Shown here: positions 34,001 through 43,581 of the stretch, piece by piece | Layout: each line of letters opens with the position of its first letter | How positions within the stretch are numbered: position 1 is the first letter of the stretch | Source of the DNA: JBEGHD01 sp049334165 | GTDB taxonomy: Bacteria > Bacteroidota > Bacteroidia > Flavobacteriales_D > Sanyastnellaceae | Strand: one strand, 5' to 3' | Assembly: GCA_049334165.1 (NCBI GenBank) | Contig: JBEGHD010000014.1 | Length of the DNA stretch: 64,000 nt | Translations under genes and position numbers: made by a program | Notes under the pieces: model-generated | Database searches by the model: none | Seen by the model: only the letters and a program-made list of their open reading frames with translations | Told to the model about the DNA's origin: nothing

Positions 34001-36066
34001 GAGAATTTGAAATATCTCACCAGCAAATGCGACTCACGGCTCGCGACATCGAAGGCGGCTATGAAATCAACGCCCAGGACTTTTCCCTCGCAGCCATTTC
34101 TGGAATGCTCTCGGGAGAGATCGTGCCACTCGCGGGAATGCTCAACGGAAAAATTACGATGAAAGAGGAGGAGAACCTCTCTGCCGATTTGCAAATAAAT
34201 GACATCCACATTTTTGAGAAGCCACTGGGCAACATCGACCTGACAGTGAAAAACCCTGAAGGCAATACTTATGATCTCGATCTGGCTCTTACTGGAAATG
34301 GAAATAATCTGCGAAGCACGGGTTCTTTTGCACTGGCCGACAGCACTTCTTCTATCGATCTCAAAACTGCCATCAATAAAATCTCCCTCGAGAGCTTCAC
34401 TCCTTTCACTCTTGGCTACCTGTCAGACATGAGCGGAAATTTGCGTGGCCAGGTGAATGTGAACGGATCGCTTTCGAGTCCACAAATCAATGGTAACCTG
34501 AAATTCGATCAGGCCTGGATGAAAGTCGATTACCTCAACTCCTATTTCAACCTTCAAAACGAGCGGATCGACATCAAAACTGATGGTTTTCGATTTCCAA
34601 ACTTCACCGTTAGAGACAGCACAGGGAACAAGGCGCAAATCGATGGAAGCGTTCTCACTGAGAACTTCACCGACTACGAGTTTGATCTTTCTATTAAAAC
34701 CAATGACTACAAGGTGATGTCTACCACCAAAGAGTCTAGCGAATTTTACTACGGCACAGTAATTCTCGACAGCGACATTCAGGTGCAGGGCCCGATGACC
34801 AGCCTCGATGTGACGGCAAACATCAACCTCGAAAAAGGAACTGAATTCAACATGCTGATTCCTCAAAGCGATGTGGCAGCGCGAGACCGTGCCGGAATCG
34901 TAGAGTTCATCGACCCGGATGCGAGCATTGAAGAAAGTATTCTGACCAGAAGCAAGGTGGACGCTGCCAGTCAGGCTGATTTTACGAATTTGAATTTCAA
35001 CTCCACCGTGACGGTCGACAAAGAAACGAGGGTTAACATCATCATCGATCCGGTTACTGGTGACAAGCTCTCAGTTCAGGGCGGAGCTACTTTGAGTGTT
35101 GGGATTAATCCAGGAGGCGACATCAACATGGTTGGAAACTACGTGATCCAGCAAGGTAAGTACGAGATGAAAGCCTTTGGTGTGATGCGCAGAGAGTTTT
35201 CTATAAAAGAAGGCAGTAGCCTGGAATGGTCTGGTGATCCGCTAGAAGCTCAAATGGATATCACAGCCATTTACGAAACCAGAACTTCGCCTTATAACCT
35301 TGTAGCTCCCTACATTTCTTCCACCGGAACAAATGCCGAACTACAACAACTCAAAGGTCAACTGCCATTTAAGGTCTACTTGATGATGAAAGGAGAACTG
35401 ATGTCTCCAGCCATCAATTTCGACATTGAGCTTCCCGAAAATCAGCGCAACGCAATGGGTGGACGGGTTTACGCCCGACTCAATCAACTTCGAGAAAACG
35501 AATCTGCACTGAACAAACAGGTTTTCGCCTTGCTGGTACTCAATAGCTTCATTGCTGAGGATCCCACTGCCGGAGCCAATGATGGCTCAAACCCAGCTTC
35601 TTCAGCAGCGCGAAAATCGGTGAGCCGCTTCCTCAGTGATCAGCTCAATCGACTTTCTGACAAATACATTCAGGGTGTTGATGTGCAGGTGGATGTCGAA
35701 TCCTACGAAGACTTCTCCAGCGGAGGTGCTGCCGGACAAACGGACGTTAACCTAAACGTCAGCAAGAGTCTGATGAACGACAGGCTGATCTTGCGTGTTG
35801 GTAGCTCAATCGCTGTAGAAGGTGAAGCAGCACAACGGCAAAATGCCAGCGACATCACTGGAGACCTTGTGCTGGAGTACAAAATTACCGAAGACGGTCG
35901 CTACAGATTTAAAGCGTTTAGAGTAAACAGTTACGAAAACCTTGCTGTGGGACAGGTCACCGAAACCGGTGGAGGAATAATTTTCACCCGCGATTACAAC
36001 GAATTTAAAGAACTTTTTAGAAAACCAGAAGACGACCAAAACCGAGTGAAAGAGGAAAAAGAATGA
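31081..36066 (+). CDS. tamB: TamB-like translocation and assembly module protein
   Basis: 1661 residues. One N-terminal membrane helix (about 11-35, ITLVVLLVLVILAFVALKL-like) anchors it in the inner membrane. The long middle consists of repeated amphipathic beta-strands (AsmA/TamB-type groove). The C-terminal ~400 residues contain the DUF490 landmarks: VDKETRVNIIIDPVTGDKL, GNYVIQQGKYEMKAFGVM, REFSIKEGSSLEWSGDP, and LNVSKSLMNDRLILRVGSSI. TamB proteins span the periplasm and aid outer-membrane protein assembly or lipid transport. The length fits Bacteroidota homologues. It overlaps tamL by ATGA. Confidence 0.92.
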   Translation: MKKILRKAWKFLWITLVVLLVLVILAFVALKLPVTQRFIADKAEEFVEGKTNTAVDIGKLNINFPKNVSIENLFVEDRNKDTLLYAGKIGVFISLSDLMAQNITLTQIELADLNARVIKKDSTFNFNHFITAFSDTTAKPTTPKDTSSGGGWGFAIQDISLKNIRARYYDHDSGDSTNAFLGNFETSFNTFDLEEQQFYLDEILLENTSAELAIHSQPEPEKEDTTTSTLPDVRFESINLKSIEAKYRNQPSQQEFSADISSLLLTSENLDIPQKKIGLGEFELSNSSFSAFIFSEPDTTKKDSEETSPQSFPLDIPWEISLADLDLSDLKLNYHNRAFPDTATGFDANHISVDGFDLGLENFELANSELSATLNDLALKTSDDFKLEELKADLLFNNKQMRASGLVLATSKSEIGGDARLDYPSFAAFLEDLNNATFNLNLDSRTVSTADLAYWVPQLADSIFNPEKPNFNFSLIAKGSTADAVLEKLTLSFGEKTRFSAEGNAQDVLDPELLSFDLGLEHEIFASDVKAFLHPALLPEGLGLPSRTSGTYDISGKINDLYTEIDISSELGEIFGNVHLANITKETHPSYDVDISAESLDLQTITKGDSTGVGLCSFELQANGSGFEPSRMNNEFALKLHQIEFNRYDYRAFDLSGEIENGTLTSAGGIRDSNIIVTLENTVNLQNVFDSEVLVNVEAADLQNLNFAQEDIRLKGKLKAKSSGTGLTDLKADVDLRNALVIKEKDRYYLDSLLVNAELGESKTDFQVNSDMLNGWLRGNLPPDEIVLSLQQQVNNYIDLFEVGSDTLAQNPHFAFSFSINQTDLISEVVLPELKSFEVGLIEGQFNEPEVGAVNMSINIPNLQYASFEIDSLSFSMTGDRDSLKSKIGFNKLDFDTLTIHKTALDARIGEGNINLKLGILDTAETQEYALGASIQRLNDTIAVSLDEELLLHYNEWKANPQNALLIHDGLSFREFEISHQQMRLTARDIEGGYEINAQDFSLAAISGMLSGEIVPLAGMLNGKITMKEEENLSADLQINDIHIFEKPLGNIDLTVKNPEGNTYDLDLALTGNGNNLRSTGSFALADSTSSIDLKTAINKISLESFTPFTLGYLSDMSGNLRGQVNVNGSLSSPQINGNLKFDQAWMKVDYLNSYFNLQNERIDIKTDGFRFPNFTVRDSTGNKAQIDGSVLTENFTDYEFDLSIKTNDYKVMSTTKESSEFYYGTVILDSDIQVQGPMTSLDVTANINLEKGTEFNMLIPQSDVAARDRAGIVEFIDPDASIEESILTRSKVDAASQADFTNLNFNSTVTVDKETRVNIIIDPVTGDKLSVQGGATLSVGINPGGDINMVGNYVIQQGKYEMKAFGVMRREFSIKEGSSLEWSGDPLEAQMDITAIYETRTSPYNLVAPYISSTGTNAELQQLKGQLPFKVYLMMKGELMSPAINFDIELPENQRNAMGGRVYARLNQLRENESALNKQVFALLVLNSFIAEDPTAGANDGSNPASSAARKSVSRFLSDQLNRLSDKYIQGVDVQVDVESYEDFSSGGAAGQTDVNLNVSKSLMNDRLILRVGSSIAVEGEAAQRQNASDITGDLVLEYKITEDGRYRFKAFRVNSYENLAVGQVTETGGGIIFTRDYNEFKELFRKPEDDQNRVKEEKE

Positions 36067-38396
36067 GACAGTGGCGAAATAAAATATCACTGAAAAACAT
36101 GTGGCTATGGTTTTTTGCTGCAGTGGCAATCTCGTTGTCTTCGTGCACTGGAAACAAATGGCTCGAAGAAGGCGAGCGCTACTACGATGGAGCTTCGGTG
36201 GAGTACAATAAGCTAGACTCTGTTCCCGAACGAGTAAAGAGAAACCTCGAAAGCTCCGTTAGGCCCGAGCCCAACCAAAAGATTTTTTTCAGTCGCCCAA
36301 AGGTTTGGTTCTACCACGTTGCTGGAGAAGTGGAAAAAGACAAAGGTTTTCGTCACTTCGTAAAAACGAAGCTAGGTGAAAAGCCGGTTCTACTGAGCGA
36401 TGTCAACATCGACCAAAACGAAGAGATTCTCTCTGGTAAAGCAGTTAATGAAGGCTTTTTCTACGCCACAGCTTCGCACGACACGTCTCTCGGAAAACAC
36501 TCAGCTGAGCTCATTTACCAACTCGAAGTAAAATATCCTTATCGCGTTCAAAAAATTCACCTACCAAAACGCGACAGCACAACTGCACTTCAAATTCTCG
36601 ATTTGGCACTGCAAGAAACCACTCTTGACACTGGTGAAATCTATTCGCTGGACAAACTCGTTGATGAGCGCGACCGCATTTCAGGAAGGATGAAAGAAGA
36701 AGGCTTTTTCTTTTTTCAGCCCGATTACCTACTCTACCAGGTGGACAGCACAAAAGGTGACCACAAGGTCGAAATTTACTTTAAACTCAAAGAGACCGTT
36801 CCAGACTGGGCTCTTCAGCGCTACTACCTGAGAAACGTTCAGGTCAACACCAATTACAGTCTCGAAAAAGATACAACCAGGTCGCAAGCTGATACCACAA
36901 AGGTTGATAAGATTGCATTTATCTCTAAGAAAGACCAGTTCAAGCCGAAACGAATTTTGGCAGCCGTTAAACTCGATCCCGGAGATCTTTACGACATCAA
37001 CAAACACGATATCACTCTGAAGCAGTTGTCAAATTTGGGAATATTTCAGTTCGTGAATATTCGATTTGACAGAGTTGCCAATACCGACTCGCTTGATGTA
37101 AGAGTATTGCTGAGCCCGATGAAAAAGAAAAGTATCCGGACTGAGCTCCTGATGACCACTAAGAGCAACAATTTTACCGGACCGGAAATTGGTTTTCAGT
37201 TTAGAAACAGAAACACTTTTGGCGGAGCAGAACTGCTCACCATCGATTTGAGCGCTGGTTATGAAACTCAGTTTGGCGGAGGAAGTGACCGACAACGGCT
37301 AAACAGTTACAGCGTGACGCTCACCTCCCGACTTTATTTACCGCGTTACTCTGGGCCGATAAAGTTTGATAAAATGAGTACGCGATTTGCTCCGAGGACT
37401 TTTTTCGAGCTCAAGTACGAATTGCTCAATCGCGCCAATTTCTACAGCCTCAACTCTTTTAGCGGAGGTTTTGGTTACAACTGGCAGGAGACAAAAATCA
37501 AGAGCCACGACCTTCGGCTGATCAATATTAATTACATCCATCTGCTCGATCAGAGCGAAGAGTTTCAGGATTTGATTAGTACCAATGCGCTTCTGCGAGA
37601 GAGTTTCGAAGATCAACTGATTTTTGGAACCATCTACTCCTACACTCACAGCAACCAGGGTCATGTTCCTGAAGAGAAAAAAACAACCCACTATTTCAAG
37701 GGAACTTTGGAGTTGGCAGGTAATTCACTTTTTGCAGGTTACAGAGCGTTTTCGGCCAGCGATTCTCGCGATTACCAAATTGGTGGAGTTCCTTTTTCGC
37801 AATATGCCAGGGCAGAAATCGATTATCGACTTTACTGGAAGCTCAGCAGGAAAATGACCTTTGCCATGCGCAGGATTTTAGCTGCGGGAATTCCCTACCA
37901 AAACTCTTCAACTCTTCCTTACTCAAAGCAGTTTTTTGTGGGTGGTGCCAACAGCATTCGAGCCTTCCTGCCGCGCAGTGTGGGCCCTGGAACGTTTGAC
38001 TTTACTGGTGGAGGCGATGCTTCTGCCTTCCTGGATCAGTCGGGAGAAATGAAAATTGCCGGCAGCTTCGAGTTGCGCTACTCCTTCAACAGCATTTTCA
38101 AAGGAGCAGTGTTTGTCGATGGAGGAAACGTGTGGCTGATCAATGAACGGGAAGAAAAGCCCGGAGGTCAGTTCGATATCGAAACTTTTTGGGGTGAGTT
38201 TGCTGTCGGTACTGGAGCGGGACTGCGCATTGACGCATCCTTCATTTTGCTGAGGCTCGATGTCGGATTCCCGATCAGAAAACCCTGGATACGGACACGG
38301 GCCGAACGTTGGGTGGTTGACGAAATTCAATTTGGAATGCCCGACTGGCGCAGGGAAAACCTGGTTTGGAACGTGGCTATCGGCTATCCGTTCTAG
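36063..38396 (+). CDS. tamL: TamL, lipoprotein BamA/TamA-like outer-membrane protein
   Basis: 777 residues. Signal peptide with lipobox AISLSSC (Cys28), the feature distinguishing Bacteroidota TamL from TamA. POTRA-like regions run to about residue 340 (KLDPGDLYDINKHDITLKQL), then an Omp85 barrel with FRNRNTFGGAELLTIDLSAG, KQFFVGGANSIRAFLPRSVG and ELRYSFNSIFKGAVFVDGGN, ending in an aromatic residue (AIGYPF) as required for barrel insertion. Partner of TamB, with which it is translationally coupled. Confidence 0.92.
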   Translation: MRQWRNKISLKNMWLWFFAAVAISLSSCTGNKWLEEGERYYDGASVEYNKLDSVPERVKRNLESSVRPEPNQKIFFSRPKVWFYHVAGEVEKDKGFRHFVKTKLGEKPVLLSDVNIDQNEEILSGKAVNEGFFYATASHDTSLGKHSAELIYQLEVKYPYRVQKIHLPKRDSTTALQILDLALQETTLDTGEIYSLDKLVDERDRISGRMKEEGFFFFQPDYLLYQVDSTKGDHKVEIYFKLKETVPDWALQRYYLRNVQVNTNYSLEKDTTRSQADTTKVDKIAFISKKDQFKPKRILAAVKLDPGDLYDINKHDITLKQLSNLGIFQFVNIRFDRVANTDSLDVRVLLSPMKKKSIRTELLMTTKSNNFTGPEIGFQFRNRNTFGGAELLTIDLSAGYETQFGGGSDRQRLNSYSVTLTSRLYLPRYSGPIKFDKMSTRFAPRTFFELKYELLNRANFYSLNSFSGGFGYNWQETKIKSHDLRLININYIHLLDQSEEFQDLISTNALLRESFEDQLIFGTIYSYTHSNQGHVPEEKKTTHYFKGTLELAGNSLFAGYRAFSASDSRDYQIGGVPFSQYARAEIDYRLYWKLSRKMTFAMRRILAAGIPYQNSSTLPYSKQFFVGGANSIRAFLPRSVGPGTFDFTGGGDASAFLDQSGEMKIAGSFELRYSFNSIFKGAVFVDGGNVWLINEREEKPGGQFDIETFWGEFAVGTGAGLRIDASFILLRLDVGFPIRKPWIRTRAERWVVDEIQFGMPDWRRENLVWNVAIGYPF

Positions 38397-38401
38397 CCGA
38401 A

Positions 38402-39316
38402 TCATTCGTCAGTTATGTGATCATGCTTAAAACGAATCGCAAATTTCGAAGGTCGAACCTGACCTTCTACTTCCTTGACATAAACCTCAGTAACCTTCCC
38501 TCCCAGCAAGAGAATAACTGAAGAGTAGAAAACCCAGATCAAAATAAGAACGAGCGATCCAGCAGCTCCGTAAGTGCTGGTAAGATCGCTTTGGCTCAAG
38601 TAAAAACCAATCAAATATTTACCGATAAAGAATAGACCTGAAGTGATAAATCCGCCAACCCAGCACTGACGCCAGCCGGTTTTCACATCGGGAAGTACCT
38701 TGAAAATGAGTGTGAACACAGCAGCAATCACCCCCAGGGAAATAGCGAAGTTTGCGATCTGCATCATGAAAACTGAAACCTCTGGAAGAAAACGCTCCAC
38801 GTAGTCTGCCAGCACCACCAGCACGGTGTCGATGATAAGAGAAACCAAAAGCAGAAAGCCGAGACTCAAAACCATGGTAAAAGACCACATTCGATCGAGT
38901 GCAAACTTTAGAATGCCTGAAGAGGGCTTTGGCTTTACTCCCCAAATTGAATTCAATCCGTTTTGGATGGAGATAAAAACCGTGGTAGCACCAAAAAGCA
39001 GTGCCCCAATGGTGAGTAGTGTGGCCAAAAAAGAATTCCCTGAGGTCTTCACATTGGAAAGGATAGCCTGAATTTGCTTGGCGGCATTTTCACCAACCAG
39101 GTCTTTAATCTGATAAAACAATTCACCTGTCACTGCCTCCTGACCGTAGATGTAACCGGCAGAAAAGACGATAATAAAAATGGCTGCCGGCAGACTGAAA
39201 ATGGTGTAAAATGCAATTGCAGCAGCGTGAGTCATCGGATCGGCTGTTCCGAATTCTGAAAGACTGGTTTTTACCAGGTCGTAAGCGGCTCTAAGTTTTC
39301 CCTTCTTTACACTCAT
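38402..39316 (-). CDS. YihY/BrkB-family membrane protein
   Basis: 304 residues with six membrane helices. DPMTHAAAIAFYTIFSLPAA near the N-terminus, TTVFISIQNGLNSIWGVKPK, and SDLTSTYGAAGSLVLILIWV in the C-terminal half are family landmarks. Formerly annotated as ribonuclease BN by mistake; the real function is unknown, probably transport or envelope-related. Convergent with tamL (5 bp between stop codons) and read separately from the ABC gene upstream. Confidence 0.88.
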   Translation of the reverse strand: MSVKKGKLRAAYDLVKTSLSEFGTADPMTHAAAIAFYTIFSLPAAIFIIVFSAGYIYGQEAVTGELFYQIKDLVGENAAKQIQAILSNVKTSGNSFLATLLTIGALLFGATTVFISIQNGLNSIWGVKPKPSSGILKFALDRMWSFTMVLSLGFLLLVSLIIDTVLVVLADYVERFLPEVSVFMMQIANFAISLGVIAAVFTLIFKVLPDVKTGWRQCWVGGFITSGLFFIGKYLIGFYLSQSDLTSTYGAAGSLVLILIWVFYSSVILLLGGKVTEVYVKEVEGQVRPSKFAIRFKHDHITDE

Positions 39317-39426
39317 AAGGAATTAGCACATTTGAAGTTTTATTTTTTGATATATTAGTTAACAGTTAAAAACAGGTGAAAATGTTCAAAGACCTGGGTA
39401 GTATTCACCTTAAAGTCAATTAGAGA

Positions 39427-41259
39427 CTAATCGAAGTTTTGAAGCTCCACCAGCGAGTGGTAACTACCCTTTTTGGCCATCAGCTCATCGTGAGTTCCCA
39501 TCTCGGCAATTTTTCCATCCATGATCACAATGATCTTGTCGGCATTCTGAATAGTGCTCAGCCTGTGGGCAATTACAAGCGAAGTGCGGTTTTTCATAAG
39601 GTTGTTGATCGCCTCCTGAACCAAAATTTCAGAACGCGTATCCAGCGCAGAAGTAGCTTCATCCAGCACCAAAATTGGAGGGTTTTTGAAAACTGCCCGT
39701 GCAATGCTCAGTCGTTGTTTTTGACCTCCGGAAAGTTTGTCCCCGTTATCACCAATGTTAAAGTTGTACCCTCCGGGCAGTTCGCTGACAAATTCATGAG
39801 CGTTGGCCACTCTTGCGGCTTTTTCCACATCCTCTGGGTTTCTCAATGGAAGTCCGAGCGTGATGTTACTGCGCACAGTATCATTAAATAGAATCGACTG
39901 CTGAGTAACGATGCCCATGAGATCGCGCACACTGGAAAGTTTGTAATCGCGAAGATCGTGACCATCGATTTTTATTGAACCTGAATTGATGTCGTAAAAA
40001 CGACCGATCAGGTTGGCAATGGTCGACTTCCCTCCTCCTGACGGGCCAACAAGGGCAACGGTTTCTCCTTTTTTCAGCGAAAAAGAAATTCCCTTAATCA
40101 CCTCTTCTTTACCATCGTAGCTGAAGTGGATGTCTTCAAATTCGATCTTATCTTTAAACGATTCTATCGACAGCGCGTCTGGTTTGTCTTCGATTCTAAC
40201 ATCGGCATGCAGGATGCTGTTAATCCTGTCAATGGAAGCTCCTCCTTTGTTAATCCTAAAGATCGCATCCGAAAAGCTTTTGGCCGGTGGCAAAATCTGT
40301 GAGAAAACCACCAAATAGCCGATGAAGAAGTTTCCATCGAGACCGCTGTCTCCCAGGATTACAAGCCTTCCTCCATACCAGAGCAAAATGGCAACGACAG
40401 AAATTCCTACAAACTCGCTAAAAGGCGAAGCGAGATACTCTCTTTTGTAAAGCTTGATCATCAACCTGAAGTACTGGTTGTTGGTCCGCTCAAATTTTTC
40501 CTTGAAGATCTTTTCTCCATTAAAGGCTTTGATGATTCTCAGTCCGGTAAGCGTTTCTTCCAACACGCTGATGAGCTCTCCGAGTTTCGACTTTCCGCGT
40601 CCGGCTGCATTTTTCAGGCCTTTGGCCATTCTACTGATGATGTATCCACTAAATGGCAAAAAGATGAGTGCAAACAGGGTCAATTCCCAACTCATAAAAA
40701 AGAGTGTTCCCAGATAGGCGATAAGCATGATGGGCGACTTGAAGAGAATTTCAAGTGTTCCGATAACGGAAAACTCAATTTCCATCACATCGTTGGTCAT
40801 TCGGGAAAGAATGTCTCCCTTGCGTTCCTCGCTGTAGTAGCTGAGTGGAAGCATCACAACCTTTCGATAGAGTTTTCTTCGAAGGTCTCTCACCACTCCC
40901 ACGCGGATGGTGCTCAAGCTAAAAAGCGAAAAGTACAACACGAGATTTTTGAGCAATGCCATGGTGATGATGAAGAGGCACATGTACATGAGCATGTCGA
41001 GACGGCCGTGCTGGGCAATCTGCTCATCCAGTTTGTAGCTCGCCAGTTGCATCCAGTAATCGCCACTCCACTTGCTCAAGTCTGGCGAAGGTGGCGAGGC
41101 CGGTTCAGTAGCTTCACTAAAGAGAATTCGAAGAAATGGAACAATTGCCAGGAAAGTAAAAAGTGAGAGGATGGCGTTGAGAATGTTGAAAATCACATTC
41201 ATCGCCAGGTAGCCTTTGTAGCCGCCCACTAGAGCAAATATGTCCCAGAATTTTCTCAC
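39427..41259 (-). CDS. MsbA-like ABC exporter (fused permease and ATPase)
   Basis: 610 residues from a GTG start. Six membrane helices occupy residues ~20-320. The ATPase domain has Walker A GPSGGGKST, signature LSGGQKQR, Walker B PILVLDEATSALD and switch histidine IAHRLST. This is the type IV exporter half-transporter fold; MsbA (lipid A flippase) or a multidrug exporter are possible. It starts 44 bp after purB, on the same strand, and may be read through from it. Confidence 0.88.
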   Translation of the reverse strand: MRKFWDIFALVGGYKGYLAMNVIFNILNAILSLFTFLAIVPFLRILFSEATEPASPPSPDLSKWSGDYWMQLASYKLDEQIAQHGRLDMLMYMCLFIITMALLKNLVLYFSLFSLSTIRVGVVRDLRRKLYRKVVMLPLSYYSEERKGDILSRMTNDVMEIEFSVIGTLEILFKSPIMLIAYLGTLFFMSWELTLFALIFLPFSGYIISRMAKGLKNAAGRGKSKLGELISVLEETLTGLRIIKAFNGEKIFKEKFERTNNQYFRLMIKLYKREYLASPFSEFVGISVVAILLWYGGRLVILGDSGLDGNFFIGYLVVFSQILPPAKSFSDAIFRINKGGASIDRINSILHADVRIEDKPDALSIESFKDKIEFEDIHFSYDGKEEVIKGISFSLKKGETVALVGPSGGGKSTIANLIGRFYDINSGSIKIDGHDLRDYKLSSVRDLMGIVTQQSILFNDTVRSNITLGLPLRNPEDVEKAARVANAHEFVSELPGGYNFNIGDNGDKLSGGQKQRLSIARAVFKNPPILVLDEATSALDTRSEILVQEAINNLMKNRTSLVIAHRLSTIQNADKIIVIMDGKIAEMGTHDELMAKKGSYHSLVELQNFD

Positions 41260-41302
41260 TATTTTTTCTTGTTTGGTTTAAGCAGATAGAGAGTGCCCCG
41301 GA

Positions 41303-42658
41303 TTACCTCACGAGGTTTACTCCAGTGTAATTTTGAGGTGTAATTTTTTTCATTTCCTCTTTCACCTCATCTGAAACATTCAGTCCATCTACAAATTCAA
41401 CAATCCTCTGCTGATTCATTTTCTCGTTGGTGCGGGTCAAATCCTTGAGCGCTTCGTAAGGTTTTGGATAGCCCTCTCTTCTCAAAATCGTTTGCAGTGC
41501 TTCCGCTACAACAGCCCAGTTGTTTTCCAAATCCTGATCGATTGCCTGGGCATTCAACTTCAGCTTTCCGATTCCTTTTTCGAGAGACCTCAAGGCGATA
41601 ATCGTATGACCAAAAGGAACGCCAACGTTGCGCAATACAGTCGAATCTGTCAAATCGCGTTGAAGCCTGGATATAGGCAATTTTGCTGAAAGGTGCTCGA
41701 GCATGGCATTGGCCAGTCCTAAATTGCCTTCCGCATTTTCAAAGTCAATGGGGTTCACTTTATGAGGCATGGCAGAGGATCCAACTTCTCCGGCCTTAAT
41801 TTCCTGTTTGAAATAATCCATTGAAATGTAAGTCCACACATCGCGGCTAAAGTCGATCAAAATATTGTTGACCCGTTTCACAGCATCAAAAGTCGCTGCC
41901 AGATTGTCGTAGTGCTCAATCTGAGTGGTGGTTTGCGAGCGGATCAATCCGAGCTGATCTTTCAAAAAGTCATTTGCGAAGCTCACCCAGTCCACATCGG
42001 GATATGCAATTTGATGAGCGTTGAAATTTCCAGTTGCTCCGCCAAACTTTGCCGAGTGAGGTACACTTCTTAACTGGCTGAGTTGTGTCCGAATCCTCTC
42101 AGTAAAAACCTGAATCTCTTTTCCCAGAACCGTAGGTGATGCCGGCTGGCCGTGTGTTTTGGCAAGCATCGGAACGTTCTTCCATTCCTGAGCTTTTCCT
42201 TCCAGGCTTTCTACTACCGAAAGAATCAACGGGAAAAACGCTTCTTCCAGAGCCTCTTTTATTGAAAGCGGAACTGAAGTATTATTAATGTCTTGCGAAG
42301 TGAGGCCAAAGTGGATAAACTCTTTCACTTTATCGAGACCCAACTCATCAAACTTGTCTTTTACAAAATACTCAACCGCCTTCACATCGTGATTGGTGAC
42401 TTTTTCTGTCGACTTCACTTTTGCAGCGTCACTGTCTGTAAAATCCAGGTAGATTTTTCGCAGAGAATCGTATTTCGATTTATCAAAACCGCTGAGTTGT
42501 GGCAACGGCAACTCGCAAAGCGCGATAAAGTATTCCACTTCCACTCTCACCCGGTAGCGGATGAGCGCTGATTCTGAAAAGAAGTTCCTGAGACTTGATG
42601 TGTGTCGGCTATAACGTCCGTCAATCGGAGAAATGGCTGTAAGCGATGTAAGCTCCAT
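41303..42658 (-). CDS. purB: Adenylosuccinate lyase
   Basis: 451 residues from ATG 42658 (MELTSLTAISPIDGRYSRHT). An upstream in-frame ATG at 42691 overlaps the promoter box and is rejected. The fumarase/aspartase signature is SSAMPHKVNPIDFENAEGN; FIHFGLTSQDINNTSVPLS and AKTHGQPASPTVLGKE carry catalytic residues. It cleaves SAICAR and adenylosuccinate, releasing fumarate, in purine synthesis. Length and signature match the E. coli-type PurB rather than the shorter Bacillus type. Confidence 0.95.
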   Translation of the reverse strand: MELTSLTAISPIDGRYSRHTSSLRNFFSESALIRYRVRVEVEYFIALCELPLPQLSGFDKSKYDSLRKIYLDFTDSDAAKVKSTEKVTNHDVKAVEYFVKDKFDELGLDKVKEFIHFGLTSQDINNTSVPLSIKEALEEAFFPLILSVVESLEGKAQEWKNVPMLAKTHGQPASPTVLGKEIQVFTERIRTQLSQLRSVPHSAKFGGATGNFNAHQIAYPDVDWVSFANDFLKDQLGLIRSQTTTQIEHYDNLAATFDAVKRVNNILIDFSRDVWTYISMDYFKQEIKAGEVGSSAMPHKVNPIDFENAEGNLGLANAMLEHLSAKLPISRLQRDLTDSTVLRNVGVPFGHTIIALRSLEKGIGKLKLNAQAIDQDLENNWAVVAEALQTILRREGYPKPYEALKDLTRTNEKMNQQRIVEFVDGLNVSDEVKEEMKKITPQNYTGVNLVR

Positions 42659-42688
42659 TTTGTTTTTTCTTAGCTTGAATTGAAGCAG

Positions 42689-42696
42689 CAAAAGTA
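42689..42696 (-). promoter_or_regulatory. -7 box (TACTTTTG) for purB
   Basis: Minus-strand TACTTTTG matches TAnnTTTG and lies 31 bp before ATG 42658. It decides the purB start, because the upstream ATG (42691) would fall inside it. Confidence 0.6.
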
Positions 42697-42849
42697 ATCA
42701 ATTGATCCGGCCGATTAAACCGGGCTCCCAAAGTCGTGGCAAACTCGATAGGTGCATCAAGCTCCAAAAGGTTGAAGGCTGTCAGTTGTAAACGACCAGA
42801 ACTGGAAAAGCTGAGTGTACGCAAGGCGGACAAAAGACTTTGTAATACC

Positions 42850-42857
42850 TATCTTTG
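42850..42857 (+). promoter_or_regulatory. -7 box (TATCTTTG) for trmD
   Basis: TATCTTTG is a full TAnnTTTG match, 29 bp before ATG 42886. It shows that the longer open frame beginning at 42736 is not the coding start. Confidence 0.65.
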
Positions 42858-42885
42858 CACCTTCGATTTCAATAAAAAGGAAACC

Positions 42886-43581
42886 ATGCGGATCGACATT
42901 CTCACAATTTTGCCTCGCCTACTGGAAAGCCCGTTTGCGGATTCTATCTTAAAACGAGCAAAGGAAAAAGGCCTTGCAGAAGTTCACGTTCACGACATTC
43001 GCGACTACTCCACAGACAAGCACAAAAACGTAGACGACTACGCTTTTGGCGGAGGCGCGGGAATGGTTATGAGCATTCAGCCGATTGCCGACTGCATCGA
43101 CAAGTTAAAATCTGAGCGCGACTACGATGAAGTGATTTATACCACTCCTGACGGAAAAACGCTTAACCAGCAGATGGCAAATGAGCTTTCTACCAAAGGA
43201 AACCTGATTATTCTCTGCGGACATTATAAAGGTGTTGATCAACGAGTGCGCGATCATTACATCACCAGAGAGATTTCTATTGGCGACTACGTGCTGTCCG
43301 GTGGAGAATTGGCGGCTGCTGTGATTTCAGATGCCGTAATCCGCCTGTTGCCCGGTGTGCTCAACGATGAAACCAGCGCTCTCACGGATTCTTTTCAGGA
43401 TGGCTTGCTGGCACCACCAGTCTACACAAGGCCTGCGGATTACAAAGGGATGAAAGTCCCTGAGCTGCTAACTAGCGGTAACACCAAAAAAATTGAAGAG
43501 TGGCGCCTGGAGGAAGCAGAGCGAAGAACGCGCGAAAGGCGACCGGACTTAATCCAAAAAGAAGAAGGAAAAAATGAGTAA
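42886..43581 (+). CDS. trmD: tRNA (guanine-N1)-methyltransferase
   Basis: 231 residues from ATG 42886 (MRIDILTILPRLLESPFADS). TrmD landmarks: VDDYAFGGGAGMVM, IILCGHYKGVDQRVRDHY and the trefoil-knot SAM loop GDYVLSGGELAAAVI, then LLAPPVYTRPADYKG. It methylates G37 of tRNAs next to the anticodon and prevents frameshifting. Unlike the classic arrangement it is not preceded by rpsP-rimM; the next gene is a ureohydrolase with an 8-bp overlap. Confidence 0.95.
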   Translation: MRIDILTILPRLLESPFADSILKRAKEKGLAEVHVHDIRDYSTDKHKNVDDYAFGGGAGMVMSIQPIADCIDKLKSERDYDEVIYTTPDGKTLNQQMANELSTKGNLIILCGHYKGVDQRVRDHYITREISIGDYVLSGGELAAAVISDAVIRLLPGVLNDETSALTDSFQDGLLAPPVYTRPADYKGMKVPELLTSGNTKKIEEWRLEEAERRTRERRPDLIQKEEGKNE